DNA of 50,050 nt from JBKPNZ01 sp046732895 (GTDB lineage: Bacteria; Actinomycetota; Thermoleophilia; Solirubrobacterales; 70-9): assembly GCA_046732895.1 (NCBI GenBank), contig JBKPNZ010000023.1, positions 1-50,050 of the forward strand, read 5' to 3'. Below the pieces are notes generated by a model. It did not search any database, had not been told where the DNA came from, and saw only the letters and a list, made by a program, of their open reading frames with translations. Position numbers and translations under genes: made by a program. Below are positions 15,251 through 23,391 of the stretch, in pieces; the stretch's first letter is position 1; each line of letters opens with the position of its first letter.

Positions 15251-15289
15251 CTACTCCGAAGGCCCGGCGGCTTCAAGGGCTTTAGGCAT
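15251..15289 (-). pseudogene. 12-codon remnant of a second SnoaL-like C-terminus
   Basis: The minus strand reads ATG-PKALEAAGPSE-stop, closely matching the C-terminal QALEAAGLRE of the SnoaL-like gene beside it. A GGAGG at 15298–15294 precedes the ATG. It ends 3 nt before the ATG of the intact gene. It is best read as the leftover 3' end of a deleted paralogue, though it could act as a short leader ORF. Confidence 0.5.
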
Positions 15290-15565
15290 ACAGCCTCCTT
15301 GCGCAAGCCGTCGACTGAAGTTACACCTGACCCCAAGTATTTCTCCCCGCGAGCGATCGCCACAAGGAAGCGAATCAGGAAGTGGCCATGGTGGACCTGT
15401 CCCACCTCGAAGCCACCGCGCTGAAGTAGGAACCCGCGCCGCGCAGCAGTACGGCCGCTTCGGAGTGCCGTGTGGTCGAGCGCGCGCTTGTGGATCGGAT
15501 TCCAGGACCGATGAACGATCCGGTCGCCAACGGTCAGCGTCAGATGTCCCGAGCGAAGCGCACGG
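15290..15565. other. Intergenic stretch without a recognised gene
   Basis: About 275 bases inside the inserted segment. Frames on both strands are short and have no family resemblance. Composition is slightly less GC-rich near 15310–15380. Confidence 0.4.
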
Positions 15566-15733
15566 TCAGTACCACCTGCCCCGAGCGAAGCCGCCGAAGG
15601 CGATCAGCCCGATCAGCGCGATGATCACGCCGAGTACGACGCTCCAGAAGATCGCAACGACGATCCCGATAATCACGAGGATTCCGCCGAGGGAGATACC
15701 TCCGATCCCTCCGCGAGTTTCGCGTGTGGCCAC
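15566..15733 (-). CDS. Small glycine-rich membrane protein
   Basis: 55 residues from the GTG at 15733, preceded by a strong GGAGGAGG. After a polar N-terminus (VATRETRGGIGGISLGG) a single long hydrophobic stretch (ILVIIGIVVAIFW, then SVVLGVIIALIGLIAFGG) spans residues 18–48, enough for one or two membrane helices in a hairpin, followed by RGRWY. Similar tiny proteins of this make-up are common in Thermoleophilia and related soil actinobacteria; I cannot assign a function. The ribosome site, composition and start make it a credible gene despite its size. Confidence 0.6.
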   Translation of the reverse strand: MATRETRGGIGGISLGGILVIIGIVVAIFWSVVLGVIIALIGLIAFGGFARGRWY

Positions 15734-15987
15734 TCCGTGCCTCCTCCGCTCTTGCCGCACACCTACTGCGCGGTCGCTCACCCCGGTATCCCCACGGAAG
15801 GCGGTGAGAAACCCGGGGTGAACGCTGACCGCGTTCTCGGCATCGAGACTGAGCCGGAGCCTCACCACCCTGTATTCGCCTGACCCTGCGCGCCAGTTGC
15901 GCGCCAATGCCGAGCGGTCCCGAGCGGTTGCCAGCGGCGTGATCCGTGCCTAGGTCTGCGATTCTCCGCCCCGTGCGCGACGTGAGG

Positions 15988-16031
15988 CAGATCCACGAGA
16001 TCCCGATCCTGGAGCGGATGGGCTACGCGTG
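15988..16031 (+). repeat. Copy B of the duplicated folate cyclo-ligase 3' end
   Basis: In frame it reads QIHEIPILERMGYA then TGA, the same 14 residues as the end of the gene at 13746–14459, with GAA/GAG-type third-position differences (CGA versus CGG, GGT versus GGC). The TGA overlaps the GTG start of the alpha/beta hydrolase (GTGA). Upstream of it the frame continues with unrelated codons, so it is a fragment. Confidence 0.85.
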
Positions 16032-17009
16032 AGCGCATCGACCGCCGACCAGACCCGGCAGCAATGGGCGCTCGAACAGGTGTGGCCCTTCTCGCCGCCC
16101 AATGGGCCGGTCCCGGATGCGACCGCGGCCGACGGCCCCGACCCCTACGGCAACCCCGATCCCCAGTGGCTGCGGATCGACTGGCGCGAGCACCTCAACA
16201 CCGTGGAGTTGGAGGGTGCGCGCGTCAACTACGTCGAGATGGGGTCGTCGAGAGGCCTGGACCTGGTCTTCGTCCACGGCCTCAGCGGTTCCTGGCAGAA
16301 CTGGCTCGAGAACATCCCCCACTTCGCTCGCAACCGTCGCGTGCTCGCACTCGACCTCCCAGGATTCGGGGCATCGCCGATGCCGTCCTGGGAGATCTCG
16401 ATCGAGGCCTATGGGCGCCTGCTCGTGGAGTTCTGCGACACGCTCGGCGCCGATGACTGCGCGGTCGTAGGCAATTCGATGGGCGGCTTCGTCTCCGCCG
16501 AGGCCGCGATCAAGGCCCCGCATCGCTTCAAGAAGCTCGCGCTGGTATCAGCGGCCGGCATCTCCCACGCGCGGATGCGGCGCGAGCCGGCCGAGATGGC
16601 CGGCCGGATGACCGTCGCGGCCTCGCCGCTGCTCCTGCGCCTCCAGGAGCGCGGGATGCTGCGTCCGCGCATCCGCGATTGGGCCTTCCGGATGCTCTTT
16701 CACTACCCGAACCGGCTGCGACGCGAGCTCATCTGGGAGTTCTTCTCGAACGGCGCCGGCAAACCAGGTTTCCTGCCGGCGATCGCCGGGCTCGTCGGCT
16801 ACGACATCCTCGACCGGCTCGAGGAGGTCGACCTGCCCACCTTGATCGTCTGGGGGCGCAACGACCGGGTCGTGCCCCCGGGAGATGCGCTCGGCTACAG
16901 CCAGCGCCTGCACAACTCGACCACCGTGATCTTCGACCGCACGGGCCACGTGCCCATGGCCGAGCGCCCGGTTCGGTTCAACCGCACGCTCGACGAGTTT
17001 CTCGGCTGA
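16029..17009 (+). CDS. Alpha/beta hydrolase
   Basis: 326 residues from the GTG at 16029, which overlaps the TGA of the upstream gene fragment. The fold is complete: oxyanion strand LVFVHGLSGSWQNW, nucleophile elbow GNSMGG, cap domain (RMRREPAEMAGRMTVAASP to RRELIWEFF), acid in VWGRNDRVVPPG and histidine in TGHVPMAERP. The N-terminal 60 residues (WPFSPPNGPVPDATAADG, PQWLRIDWREHL) are an extension seen in related actinobacterial hydrolases. The substrate is unknown. The natural GTGA junction suggests it was once translationally coupled to the folate cyclo-ligase gene. It converges with ilvD (stop 17019). Confidence 0.82.
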   Translation: MSASTADQTRQQWALEQVWPFSPPNGPVPDATAADGPDPYGNPDPQWLRIDWREHLNTVELEGARVNYVEMGSSRGLDLVFVHGLSGSWQNWLENIPHFARNRRVLALDLPGFGASPMPSWEISIEAYGRLLVEFCDTLGADDCAVVGNSMGGFVSAEAAIKAPHRFKKLALVSAAGISHARMRREPAEMAGRMTVAASPLLLRLQERGMLRPRIRDWAFRMLFHYPNRLRRELIWEFFSNGAGKPGFLPAIAGLVGYDILDRLEEVDLPTLIVWGRNDRVVPPGDALGYSQRLHNSTTVIFDRTGHVPMAERPVRFNRTLDEFLG

Positions 17010-17018
17010 CCAAGCGAT

Positions 17019-18719
17019 TCAGGACGTGATCGCGCCGAGCGCGGCGGAGGAGACTGACCGCGCGTACTTCGCCATGACGCCGCTGGGGTAGGCGGGCTCC
17101 GGCGAAGTGTACTCGGCGACGCGCTGCGCGATCTCGTCGTCGGAGAGGGCCACGTCGATGCGGCGGGCGTCGACGTCGATCGTCACCTCGTCGCCGTCGC
17201 GAAGGGCCGCGATCGGGCCGCCCTTGGCAGCCTCGGGAGCGATGTGCCCGACCATGAGGCCGCGGGTCCCGCCGGAGAAACGGCCGTCGGTCAGCAGGGC
17301 GACGTCCTCGCCCAGGCCCTCGCCGACGATCGCCGCCGTGACCTGAAGCATCTCGCGCATTCCAGGACCGCCCGCCGGACCCTCGTTGCGAATCACGACG
17401 ACGTCACCCGGGCTGAGCTTCTGGTCCTTGACCGCCCGGAAGCACTCCTCCTCCGATTCGAAGACCCGCGCCGGGCCGCTCTGGCCGGTCCGCTCGGTCC
17501 CGGCGAGCTTCACGACCGACCCCTCCGGCGCGAGGTTGCCGCGAAGGATGGCGAGTCCACCGTGATCCTTGAGCGGGTCAGACAGCGGGCGGACGACCTC
17601 CTGGCCCGGCTTCTCGTGGGCGTCGGCCGCTTCCTCGCCGATCGTGCGACCGGTGACCGTGATCGCGTCCTCGTGAAGGATCCCTGCCTCGGCCAGCCGG
17701 TTCAGGATGAGCGGCACCCCACCGGCGCGGTAGAGGTCGGTCGCGACGAAGCGTCCGCCCGGCTTGAGGTCGGCCAGCAGGGGCGTTCGGCGCGAGATCC
17801 GCTCGAAGTCGTCGATGTCGAGCTCGATGCCGGCCTCACGCGCGACCGCGAGAAGATGCAGCACGCCGTTCGTGGATCCCCCAGATGCGCAGACCATGGC
17901 AATCGCGTTCTCGAGTGAGTCGTGGGTGATGATGCGGCTGGGGCGCAGATCCTCGGCCAGGACCCGCATCGCCATCTCGCCGATCCGCTCGGCGACCGTC
18001 GGCTTGTCCGGGTCTTCGGCAGGGACCATCGCCGAGCCTGCCGGCGAGATCCCGAGCGCCTCGAAGGCGCAGGCCATCGTGTTCGCGGTGAACTGGCCGC
18101 CGCATGCGCCCGCCCCCGGGCTCGCGACGTCCTCGAGCGAGCGCAGATCCTCGTCGGACATGGTGCCCGCCGCGTGGGCGCCGATGGCCTCGAAGAGGTC
18201 GACGATGGTGACGTCACGGCCATGCCAGCGGCCGGGGGCGATCGAGCCGCCGTAGAGCATCAGCGACGGGATGTCGAGACGGGCCAGTGCCATCACGCAC
18301 CCGGGGATCGTCTTGTCGCAGGCCGAAAGCCCGACGAGTGCATCGAACTGGTAGCCGCGCGCCGTAAGTTCGATCGAGTCGGCGATGACCTCGCGGCTCA
18401 CCAGCGAGGTCTTCATCCCCTTCGTTCCCATCGTGATCCCGTCCGAGATCGCGACGGTGTTGAACTCCATCGGGGTTCCGCCGGCCGCGCGTACCCCCTC
18501 CTTGATCGGACCCGCCAGGGCGCGGAGATGGAAGTTGCATGGCATCGCCTCGATCCAGGTGTTCGCGATACCCACCGTCGGGCGGCTGAGGGCATCGTCG
18601 TCGAAGCCGATCCCCTTCATGTAGGCGCGCGCGTGCGCGCGCTCGGGCCCGTCGAAGACGGCGGCCGATCGCGGCCTTGGTAAAGAATCCCTGCTCGCAG
18701 TCTCTACCCGAGCGCTCAT
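17019..18719 (-). CDS. ilvD: Dihydroxy-acid dehydratase
   Basis: 566 residues from the ATG at 18719. It catalyses the penultimate step of valine and isoleucine synthesis (dihydroxy-acid to 2-keto acid) with an Fe–S cluster. Family motifs: GIANTWIEAMPCNFHLRALA, MEFNTVAISDGITMGTKGM, the cluster cysteines in LSACDKTIPGC and GAGACGGQFTANTM, and the C-terminal LLTDGRFSGGTRGLMVGHIAPEA. Length is typical. The frame is open further upstream, but family similarity starts near SLPRPRSAAVFDG. It overlaps the upstream unknown gene by 4 nt (ATGA), so it is the last gene of a short translationally coupled run. Confidence 0.95.
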   Translation of the reverse strand: MSARVETASRDSLPRPRSAAVFDGPERAHARAYMKGIGFDDDALSRPTVGIANTWIEAMPCNFHLRALAGPIKEGVRAAGGTPMEFNTVAISDGITMGTKGMKTSLVSREVIADSIELTARGYQFDALVGLSACDKTIPGCVMALARLDIPSLMLYGGSIAPGRWHGRDVTIVDLFEAIGAHAAGTMSDEDLRSLEDVASPGAGACGGQFTANTMACAFEALGISPAGSAMVPAEDPDKPTVAERIGEMAMRVLAEDLRPSRIITHDSLENAIAMVCASGGSTNGVLHLLAVAREAGIELDIDDFERISRRTPLLADLKPGGRFVATDLYRAGGVPLILNRLAEAGILHEDAITVTGRTIGEEAADAHEKPGQEVVRPLSDPLKDHGGLAILRGNLAPEGSVVKLAGTERTGQSGPARVFESEEECFRAVKDQKLSPGDVVVIRNEGPAGGPGMREMLQVTAAIVGEGLGEDVALLTDGRFSGGTRGLMVGHIAPEAAKGGPIAALRDGDEVTIDVDARRIDVALSDDEIAQRVAEYTSPEPAYPSGVMAKYARSVSSAALGAITS

Positions 18720-19336
18720 GTCGCGAGACTCTTCCGGCGTCGAGACTGTGGGGTCGCGCCGGGCTGCCGCTGGCGCCGGCCGCGCCATTCGCGCAGGCGG
18801 ATGAGGTCGCGCTTGACCTGCCCGGGATCGACCTGGCGCCCCGGCACGTTCATGTTCGCCTCGGCGATCAGGTTGCGCTCCCCGCCGCGCAGCGACATCC
18901 ATTTGGCGAGCACGTCGTCGGAGTCGGGCAGGCGTGCGCCGTCGGCCTCCGGACTGCGATCGGGGAAGCCCACGCAGTACTCGTTCAGCAGCTCGCCGTT
19001 GGCCGTGTCGTAGGCGACGATCGGGCGGTGCGGATAGATCAGGTACGCGTAACCGCTGCCCTCCTCCCCCGCCCCGGCCACGCTCAGGAAGCCCAACTCG
19101 CGGTACATCGCGAACTCCTCGGCCGAGACCACTGAGCCGAGGAGCTCCAGCGCCTTGCGTTCGGCGCGGCGCTCGCGGCCCGGATCGTATGCCGGCGCAG
19201 CGTGCGGATGGCGTCCGCGGACTTCACGCACCGCCTTGCGGCGTGAACGCAGGGCGTCGAGGAGCGAGGGACCGAACGCAGCGGTCGTGAGCACGGCGAT
19301 CACGACCGCCATGACGATGAGGAGGGCGGCGTTCAA
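18716..19336 (-). CDS. Membrane-anchored protein of unknown function
   Basis: 206 residues if the TTG at 19336 is used. That TTG overlaps the stop of the upstream gene (TTGA), in keeping with the coupled style of the region. An ATG at 19312 is the alternative. A single N-terminal membrane helix (ALLIVMAVVIAVLTTAAFG) is followed by a basic stretch (RSRRKAVREVRGRH) and a soluble domain with ELLGSVVSAEEFAMYRELGF, GSGYAYLIYPHRPIVAYD and LAKWMSLRGGERNLIAEANM. I do not recognise the family. It is coupled downstream to ilvD by a 4-nt overlap, but nothing links it to branched-chain synthesis. Confidence 0.65.
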   Translation of the reverse strand: MNAALLIVMAVVIAVLTTAAFGPSLLDALRSRRKAVREVRGRHPHAAPAYDPGRERRAERKALELLGSVVSAEEFAMYRELGFLSVAGAGEEGSGYAYLIYPHRPIVAYDTANGELLNEYCVGFPDRSPEADGARLPDSDDVLAKWMSLRGGERNLIAEANMNVPGRQVDPGQVKRDLIRLREWRGRRQRQPGATPQSRRRKSLAT

Positions 19337-19575
19337 CCGCCGGCCGCGCGCGGAAAGAAGACGACTCGCTCGGCGTCGCGCGGGACCTCGGTGAAGTCGC
19401 GCACCATGACCGCCTCGCGGCGGGGTCCGTCGTCGGTCGGGACGGCCGCCCACATCCCCTGATCCAGCTGGCGCCGGAACTCCTCGATCAGCCGCTCCTC
19501 GTCCTCCGCCAGCTCCGGATCGCCCTCCGCGAGCAGGACGTCACCGTGACCGGGCTTCATGCGGACGAGCTTCAA
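19333..19575 (-). CDS. Small acidic protein of unknown function
   Basis: 80 residues from a TTG at 19575 behind GAAGGG; the ATG at 19560 (MKPGHGDVLLAEGD) is the alternative start. The charged central helix (DPELAEDEERLIEEFRRQLDQGMWAAVP) and the strand DFTEVPRDAERVVFFP are visible. It resembles small actinobacterial proteins of unknown role sometimes annotated as conserved hypothetical. It overlaps the next gene by 4 nt. Confidence 0.6.
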   Translation of the reverse strand: MKLVRMKPGHGDVLLAEGDPELAEDEERLIEEFRRQLDQGMWAAVPTDDGPRREAVMVRDFTEVPRDAERVVFFPRAAGG

Positions 19576-19600
19576 TGGACACCCTTCACAAGAGATCTGA

Positions 19601-20443
19601 TTATGCCAGCGGTGCCTCGCGCGCTAACGGACCCCGTCCCCGCGGCGGCGTCTCGCGCGACAGCGCGAAGACGTCGACCGGGCCGCTGCCGGCGCCGATC
19701 GCGTGCAGCCCGTTGCCGACCGCCTCAGCTGCGATCTCCTTTGCCCAGCGCGCGGCGTCGGGAAGCTCCTCGCCGCGGGCGAGGAAGGCCGCGAGCGCGG
19801 AGGAGTGGGTGCAACCGGAGCCGTGAGATGCCCCGTCCGGATAGCGCGGTCCGCCGATGCGAAGGGACCCGGCACCATCGAAGAGGACGTCCGCGCCGTC
19901 GTCGGTATGGCCGCCGGTGACGATCACGGCGCTGGGGCCAAGGGCGCAGACCGCCTCCGCCAGCTGCTCGGGCGACCCCTCGCCGATTCCGGCAAGGGCC
20001 TGTGCCTCGGGAAGGTTGGGGGTGGCAACCGTGACGCGCGGAAGCACCCGTTCGATCAAAGCGGCCTTGGCATTCGGGTCGAGCAGGGTGGCGCCGCTCT
20101 GGGACACCATCACGGGGTCGAGGACGATCGGCACGTCTGGGAGCAGATCGAGCGCTTCGACCACCGCATCGATGGTCGCCTCGTCGCCGAGCATGCCGAT
20201 CTTCGCCGCGTCGATTGCGATGTCCTCGACCACGGTCCGGACCTGGGCCACGATCATGGCCGGCGAGGCGGCCTCCACGCGATCGACTCCCACGGTGTTC
20301 TGCGCCGTGAGCGCGGTGATCGCGGAGGCGCCGTAGACGCCACAGCGCGCGAACGCCTTCAGATCGGCCTGGATCCCTGCTCCACCGCCGGAGTCGGAGC
20401 CAGCGATCGCCAACACGACCGGGATCGGGCGTGACTGAGCCAT
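19601..20443 (-). CDS. thiD: Hydroxymethylpyrimidine/phosphomethylpyrimidine kinase
   Basis: 280 residues. Adds two phosphates to the thiamine pyrimidine precursor HMP to give HMP-PP. The ribokinase-like family motifs are clear: AIAGSDSGGGAGIQADLKAF at the N-terminus, TALTAQNTVGV, AAKIGMLG, VLDPVMVSQSGATLL, TPNLPEAQAL, and the C-terminal DGASHGSGCTHSSALAA, which includes the catalytic Cys region. Length (~265–280) fits a stand-alone ThiD without a ThiE fusion. No TPP riboswitch is possible, since only 9 bp separate it from dprA upstream. The other thiamine genes are outside the window. Confidence 0.93.
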   Translation of the reverse strand: MAQSRPIPVVLAIAGSDSGGGAGIQADLKAFARCGVYGASAITALTAQNTVGVDRVEAASPAMIVAQVRTVVEDIAIDAAKIGMLGDEATIDAVVEALDLLPDVPIVLDPVMVSQSGATLLDPNAKAALIERVLPRVTVATPNLPEAQALAGIGEGSPEQLAEAVCALGPSAVIVTGGHTDDGADVLFDGAGSLRIGGPRYPDGASHGSGCTHSSALAAFLARGEELPDAARWAKEIAAEAVGNGLHAIGAGSGPVDVFALSRETPPRGRGPLAREAPLA

Positions 20444-20452
20444 GTCCTCAGC

Positions 20453-21355
20453 TTACGCGGGGCCGGCGCGCCCAAGGGTGGTGCGGGAGTAGCGCCCGAG
20501 CGCATCGGCCTCGACATAACCCATGAGCTCGAGACGGACCAGCGCCACCGCCACCTCTCGCGCCTCGCCCCGGTACGCGGTCGTGATCGCGTCCACAGTC
20601 GTGTGCCCGGCCTCGACCAGGTCGAGCACCGACCTCAGGCCCGCCTCCAGGAGCGGCCCCGTCCCGCGGAGCCGGGCAGCTCCCGGACCGATCAGATGAT
20701 CGAGGACGTCCTGCGCGTCGCGCACCATCCTGGCCCCGTCGAAGAGGAGGCTGTTCGTACCGGCGCTCAGGCGGGAGGTGACCGGCCCCGGGACCGCACC
20801 GACATCCCGCCCCATCTCGGCTGCCTCGTCCGCGGTCACTCGCGAGCCTGACGGGTCGGCCGCCTCGACGACGATCGACATCACGGACAGCGCGGCCATG
20901 ATCCGGTTGCGTTCGCGGAAGTCGCTGCGATGCGGCTGCCGACCCGGAGGCCATTCCGAGATCACGGCGCCGCCGGAGTCGAGAATCGCCTCATACAACC
21001 GCCGCCGCGACGATGGGCAGGGGACGTCCGGTCCGCCGGCGAGCACGGCGATCGTCGGCGCACGGGCTTCGAGCGCGCCCTGGTGCGCACACGAGTCGAT
21101 GCCGATCGCCATCCCGCTGACGACGATGAAGCCGGCCTGGCCGAGCTGCCGCGCCAGCGAGGTGCCGACCTGGCGCCCGTACGACGTCGCCCGGCGCGAG
21201 CCGACGATCGTCACCGCGTCGTCGATCACCAAGCCGGCGACGAGGTCGCGATCGCCGACCCCGTGCAGCGCCGAAGGCTCGCGGGCGTCAAGGCTCGGCA
21301 GACCGTCCGGCCATGCGCTCTCGCCGGCCTCGATCGTCCACGTGGGCCGGCTCAA
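20453..21355 (-). CDS. dprA: DNA-processing protein A
   Basis: 300 residues. DprA loads RecA on incoming single-stranded DNA during natural transformation. The Rossmann-like core has VTIVGSRRATSYGRQVGTSL, FIVVSGMAIGIDSCAHQGAL, TIAVLAGGPDVPCPSSRRRLYE, SEWPPGRQPHRSDFRERNRIMAALS and VTADEAAEMGRDVGAVPGPV. A C-terminal winged helix follows (VDAITTAYRGEAREVAVALVRLELMGYV), as in the full-length form. It overlaps comM by 4 nt (ATGA), so the two competence genes are coupled. The protein is shorter at the N-terminus than DprA forms with a SAM domain. Confidence 0.92.
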   Translation of the reverse strand: MSRPTWTIEAGESAWPDGLPSLDAREPSALHGVGDRDLVAGLVIDDAVTIVGSRRATSYGRQVGTSLARQLGQAGFIVVSGMAIGIDSCAHQGALEARAPTIAVLAGGPDVPCPSSRRRLYEAILDSGGAVISEWPPGRQPHRSDFRERNRIMAALSVMSIVVEAADPSGSRVTADEAAEMGRDVGAVPGPVTSRLSAGTNSLLFDGARMVRDAQDVLDHLIGPGAARLRGTGPLLEAGLRSVLDLVEAGHTTVDAITTAYRGEAREVAVALVRLELMGYVEADALGRYSRTTLGRAGPA

Positions 21356-22875
21356 TCGAAGCCCATTCGCCGCAGCTGGAGCGCCCCGCCCACGTCGTCG
21401 GGAGCGACCCGCGCACGTCCCGCCAGATCGGCCAGCGTCCGCGCCACGCGGACAACGCGGTCGTGGCCCCGGCCACTCAAGCCGAGCTTCGCGTGCCCCT
21501 CGCCGAGGGTCACCTTCGCATCGGCCGTCAGCCGGGACTTGCGCCTGAGCTCGGTGACGGACATGTCCGCGTTGACCCGTCCCGGCCCGAGCCGCTCCGC
21601 CTGGCGCTCCCGCGCGGCGATGACTCGCTCGCGGATCTCAGCCGAGCTCTCGCCCTGCGGGCCGTCGAGCGCATCCGGCGCGGGCTGCTCGACCGACAGC
21701 GAGATGTCGATGCGATCGGCCAGGGCGCCGCTCAGTCGGGCCTGGTAGCGGCGAACGGCTGCCAGCGTGCACTCGCACGCGCCGTCAGGGCCGAGGCCGC
21801 ACGGGCATGGATTTGCTGCGGCCACCAGCATGAAGCGGCACGGCAGCTCGATGCGATGCCGGGCCCTGATCACGGAGAGCCGGCCCTCCTCGAGCGGCTG
21901 GCGGAGGGCCTCGAGGGCGTCACGCGAGAACTCGGGGAGCTCGTCGAGAAAAAGAACGCCGCGGTGCGCGAGCGTGATCTCCCCGGGCCGCGGTGGCACG
22001 CCGCCGCCGACGAGACCCGCGGCCGACACGGTGTGGTGCGGCGCCCGGTACGGCCGCGTTCGCGCCCTCGAGATGTCGGAGGCGCGCCCACATGCGCTCG
22101 CGATGCGCATGACCTCGATGCCCTCGCTCACCGAAAGCGGCGGCAGGATCGAAGGGAGCCGCTGGGCGGCCAGCGACTTGCCCGCCCCGGGCGGGCCGGT
22201 GATCAGAAGGCTGTGGCCCCCGGCAGCCGCCACCTCGAGCGCCCCGCGCAGATGCGGCTGGCCGCGCAGGTCGGCGAGGTCTGGCAGGTCTTCACGGCGA
22301 TGAGGCTCCGGCAGAGTCGGGACCAGGACGGGTGTGGTGCTACCAAGGCGCGGGAGCTCAGCGAGCGTGCTGATGGGAATGACGCGCAGCGGCTCCAGCG
22401 GGCCGTCGCCGTTCGGAGCGATCAGGTTCGCCAGAGCTGCCTCGCGTGCGGTGGCCGCCGGCACGACGAAGAGGCGGGAGCGCTCACGGCGCGCGACCTC
22501 CGCCATCGGCAGCGCGCCGGGGACGACCCTCACCGAACCGTCGAGGGCCAGCTCCCCGACGAGCGCGGCGCCGTCGAGGGCATCCGCCGGGAGCTGCTCC
22601 GACGCGATCGCAAGCGCCGCCGCGATCGCCAGGTCGAATCCGGGCCCGGCCTTCGGCAGGTTCGCGGGCGCGAGGCTGACGGTGATCCGCTCCTGCGGGA
22701 ACTTGAAGCCCGAGTTGAGAAGGGCGGCACGGACCCGCTCGCGCGCCTCGCGCACGGCCGCGTCGGGCAACCCCACGATCGAGAAGGAGGGCAAGCCGCG
22801 GCCGACGTCGACCTCGACGCTCACCTCACGGGCCTCGACCCCGAGCAGGGCAAAGCTGCGAACGCTGGCAAGCAC
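21352..22875 (-). CDS. comM: ComM/YifB-like Mg-chelatase-family AAA ATPase
   Basis: 507 residues from a GTG at 22875, giving the expected start (LASVRSFALLGVEAREVSVEVDV). An N-terminal Lon-protease-like S5-fold domain (GLPSFSIVGLPDAAVREARER) precedes the AAA+ module: Walker A GPPGAGKS, Walker B with GVLFLDELPEFSRDALEALR, the PCPCG zinc-like motif (NPCPCGLGPDGACECT) and GALADRIDISLSVE. ComM is a helicase that drives branch migration of transforming DNA. It is coupled to dprA. A nested palindrome (22907–22947) lies just upstream. No clear Shine-Dalgarno sequence is seen at the chosen GTG. Confidence 0.9.
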   Translation of the reverse strand: MLASVRSFALLGVEAREVSVEVDVGRGLPSFSIVGLPDAAVREARERVRAALLNSGFKFPQERITVSLAPANLPKAGPGFDLAIAAALAIASEQLPADALDGAALVGELALDGSVRVVPGALPMAEVARRERSRLFVVPAATAREAALANLIAPNGDGPLEPLRVIPISTLAELPRLGSTTPVLVPTLPEPHRREDLPDLADLRGQPHLRGALEVAAAGGHSLLITGPPGAGKSLAAQRLPSILPPLSVSEGIEVMRIASACGRASDISRARTRPYRAPHHTVSAAGLVGGGVPPRPGEITLAHRGVLFLDELPEFSRDALEALRQPLEEGRLSVIRARHRIELPCRFMLVAAANPCPCGLGPDGACECTLAAVRRYQARLSGALADRIDISLSVEQPAPDALDGPQGESSAEIRERVIAARERQAERLGPGRVNADMSVTELRRKSRLTADAKVTLGEGHAKLGLSGRGHDRVVRVARTLADLAGRARVAPDDVGGALQLRRMGFD

Positions 22876-22906
22876 AGGCCCGAAGCTAGGAGCGCCCGGC
22901 ACGCGC

Positions 22907-22947
22907 GTGGCGCGCAAGATGTGTCACCTCCGTGACCCTTGCGCCAC
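22907..22947. promoter_or_regulatory. Nested imperfect palindrome between comM and yraN
   Basis: Outer arms GTGGCGCGCAAG (22907–22918) and CTTGCGCCAC (22938–22947) enclose a perfect inner pair GTCAC–CTCC–GTGAC (22923–22936). A further GTGAC/GCGCCAC unit follows to 22962. It sits 32–72 bp upstream of comM in the divergent intergenic region, where an operator controlling comM–dprA or yraN would be expected. Confidence 0.4.
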
Positions 22948-22991
22948 GAGTGACGCGCCACAGGCGGAGCCCGCAGTTCTAGCGTCGGCGC

Positions 22992-23378
22992 ATGACCGAA
23001 GCGCGCCAGCGCCTGGGACGCCGTGGCGAGGACCTCGTCGCGCGCGGACTGCAGGCCGCGGGGTGGCGAATCATCGCGCGGAACTGCCGCGTGAAGGAAG
23101 TTCGGGGCGAGATCGACGTGATCGCGATGGACGGCGACACGCTGGTCGTCGTCGAGGTCAAGACGATGCGGACGGGAGCGGCTAGGGGGCCGGAGACCCC
23201 GGCGGCGATGGTCCGCCGGCGCAAGCAGCGCAAGCTGCGGGCGTTGGGGATCTCATGGCTGCGGGAAAACGGTGACAAGGTGCCGTACCACCGTCGGCTG
23301 CGCTTCGATGTCGTGGCGGTGGTGCTGGACGGGGCGGGAAGAGTCACAAAATGGGACCACCTCGAGGCCGCCTTCTAG
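22992..23378 (+). CDS. YraN family (UPF0102) nuclease-like protein
   Basis: 128 residues. The PD-(D/E)xK-like YraN fold is recognisable: RLGRRGEDLVARGLQAAGW, then WRIIARNCRVKEVRGEIDVI with E and D of the active site, VVVEVKTMRTG (ExK), and RHxR-like HRRLRFDVVAVVLDG at the end. The family is widespread next to rnhB and comM/dprA, as here, and is implicated in DNA metabolism or transformation, but its substrate is not established. Divergent from comM. No Shine-Dalgarno sequence is obvious. Confidence 0.85.
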   Translation: MTEARQRLGRRGEDLVARGLQAAGWRIIARNCRVKEVRGEIDVIAMDGDTLVVVEVKTMRTGAARGPETPAAMVRRRKQRKLRALGISWLRENGDKVPYHRRLRFDVVAVVLDGAGRVTKWDHLEAAF

Positions 23379-23391
23379 CCGCTACGCCAGT

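Noticed and set aside
15290..15565. Possible coding frames in the insert between the SnoaL-like gene and the small membrane gene
   Set aside because: Frames on the minus strand are open for 80 or so codons but lack a start with ribosome site and resemble no known family.
20444..20452. A TPP riboswitch upstream of thiD
   Set aside because: There are only 9 bases between dprA and thiD; no room for an aptamer.
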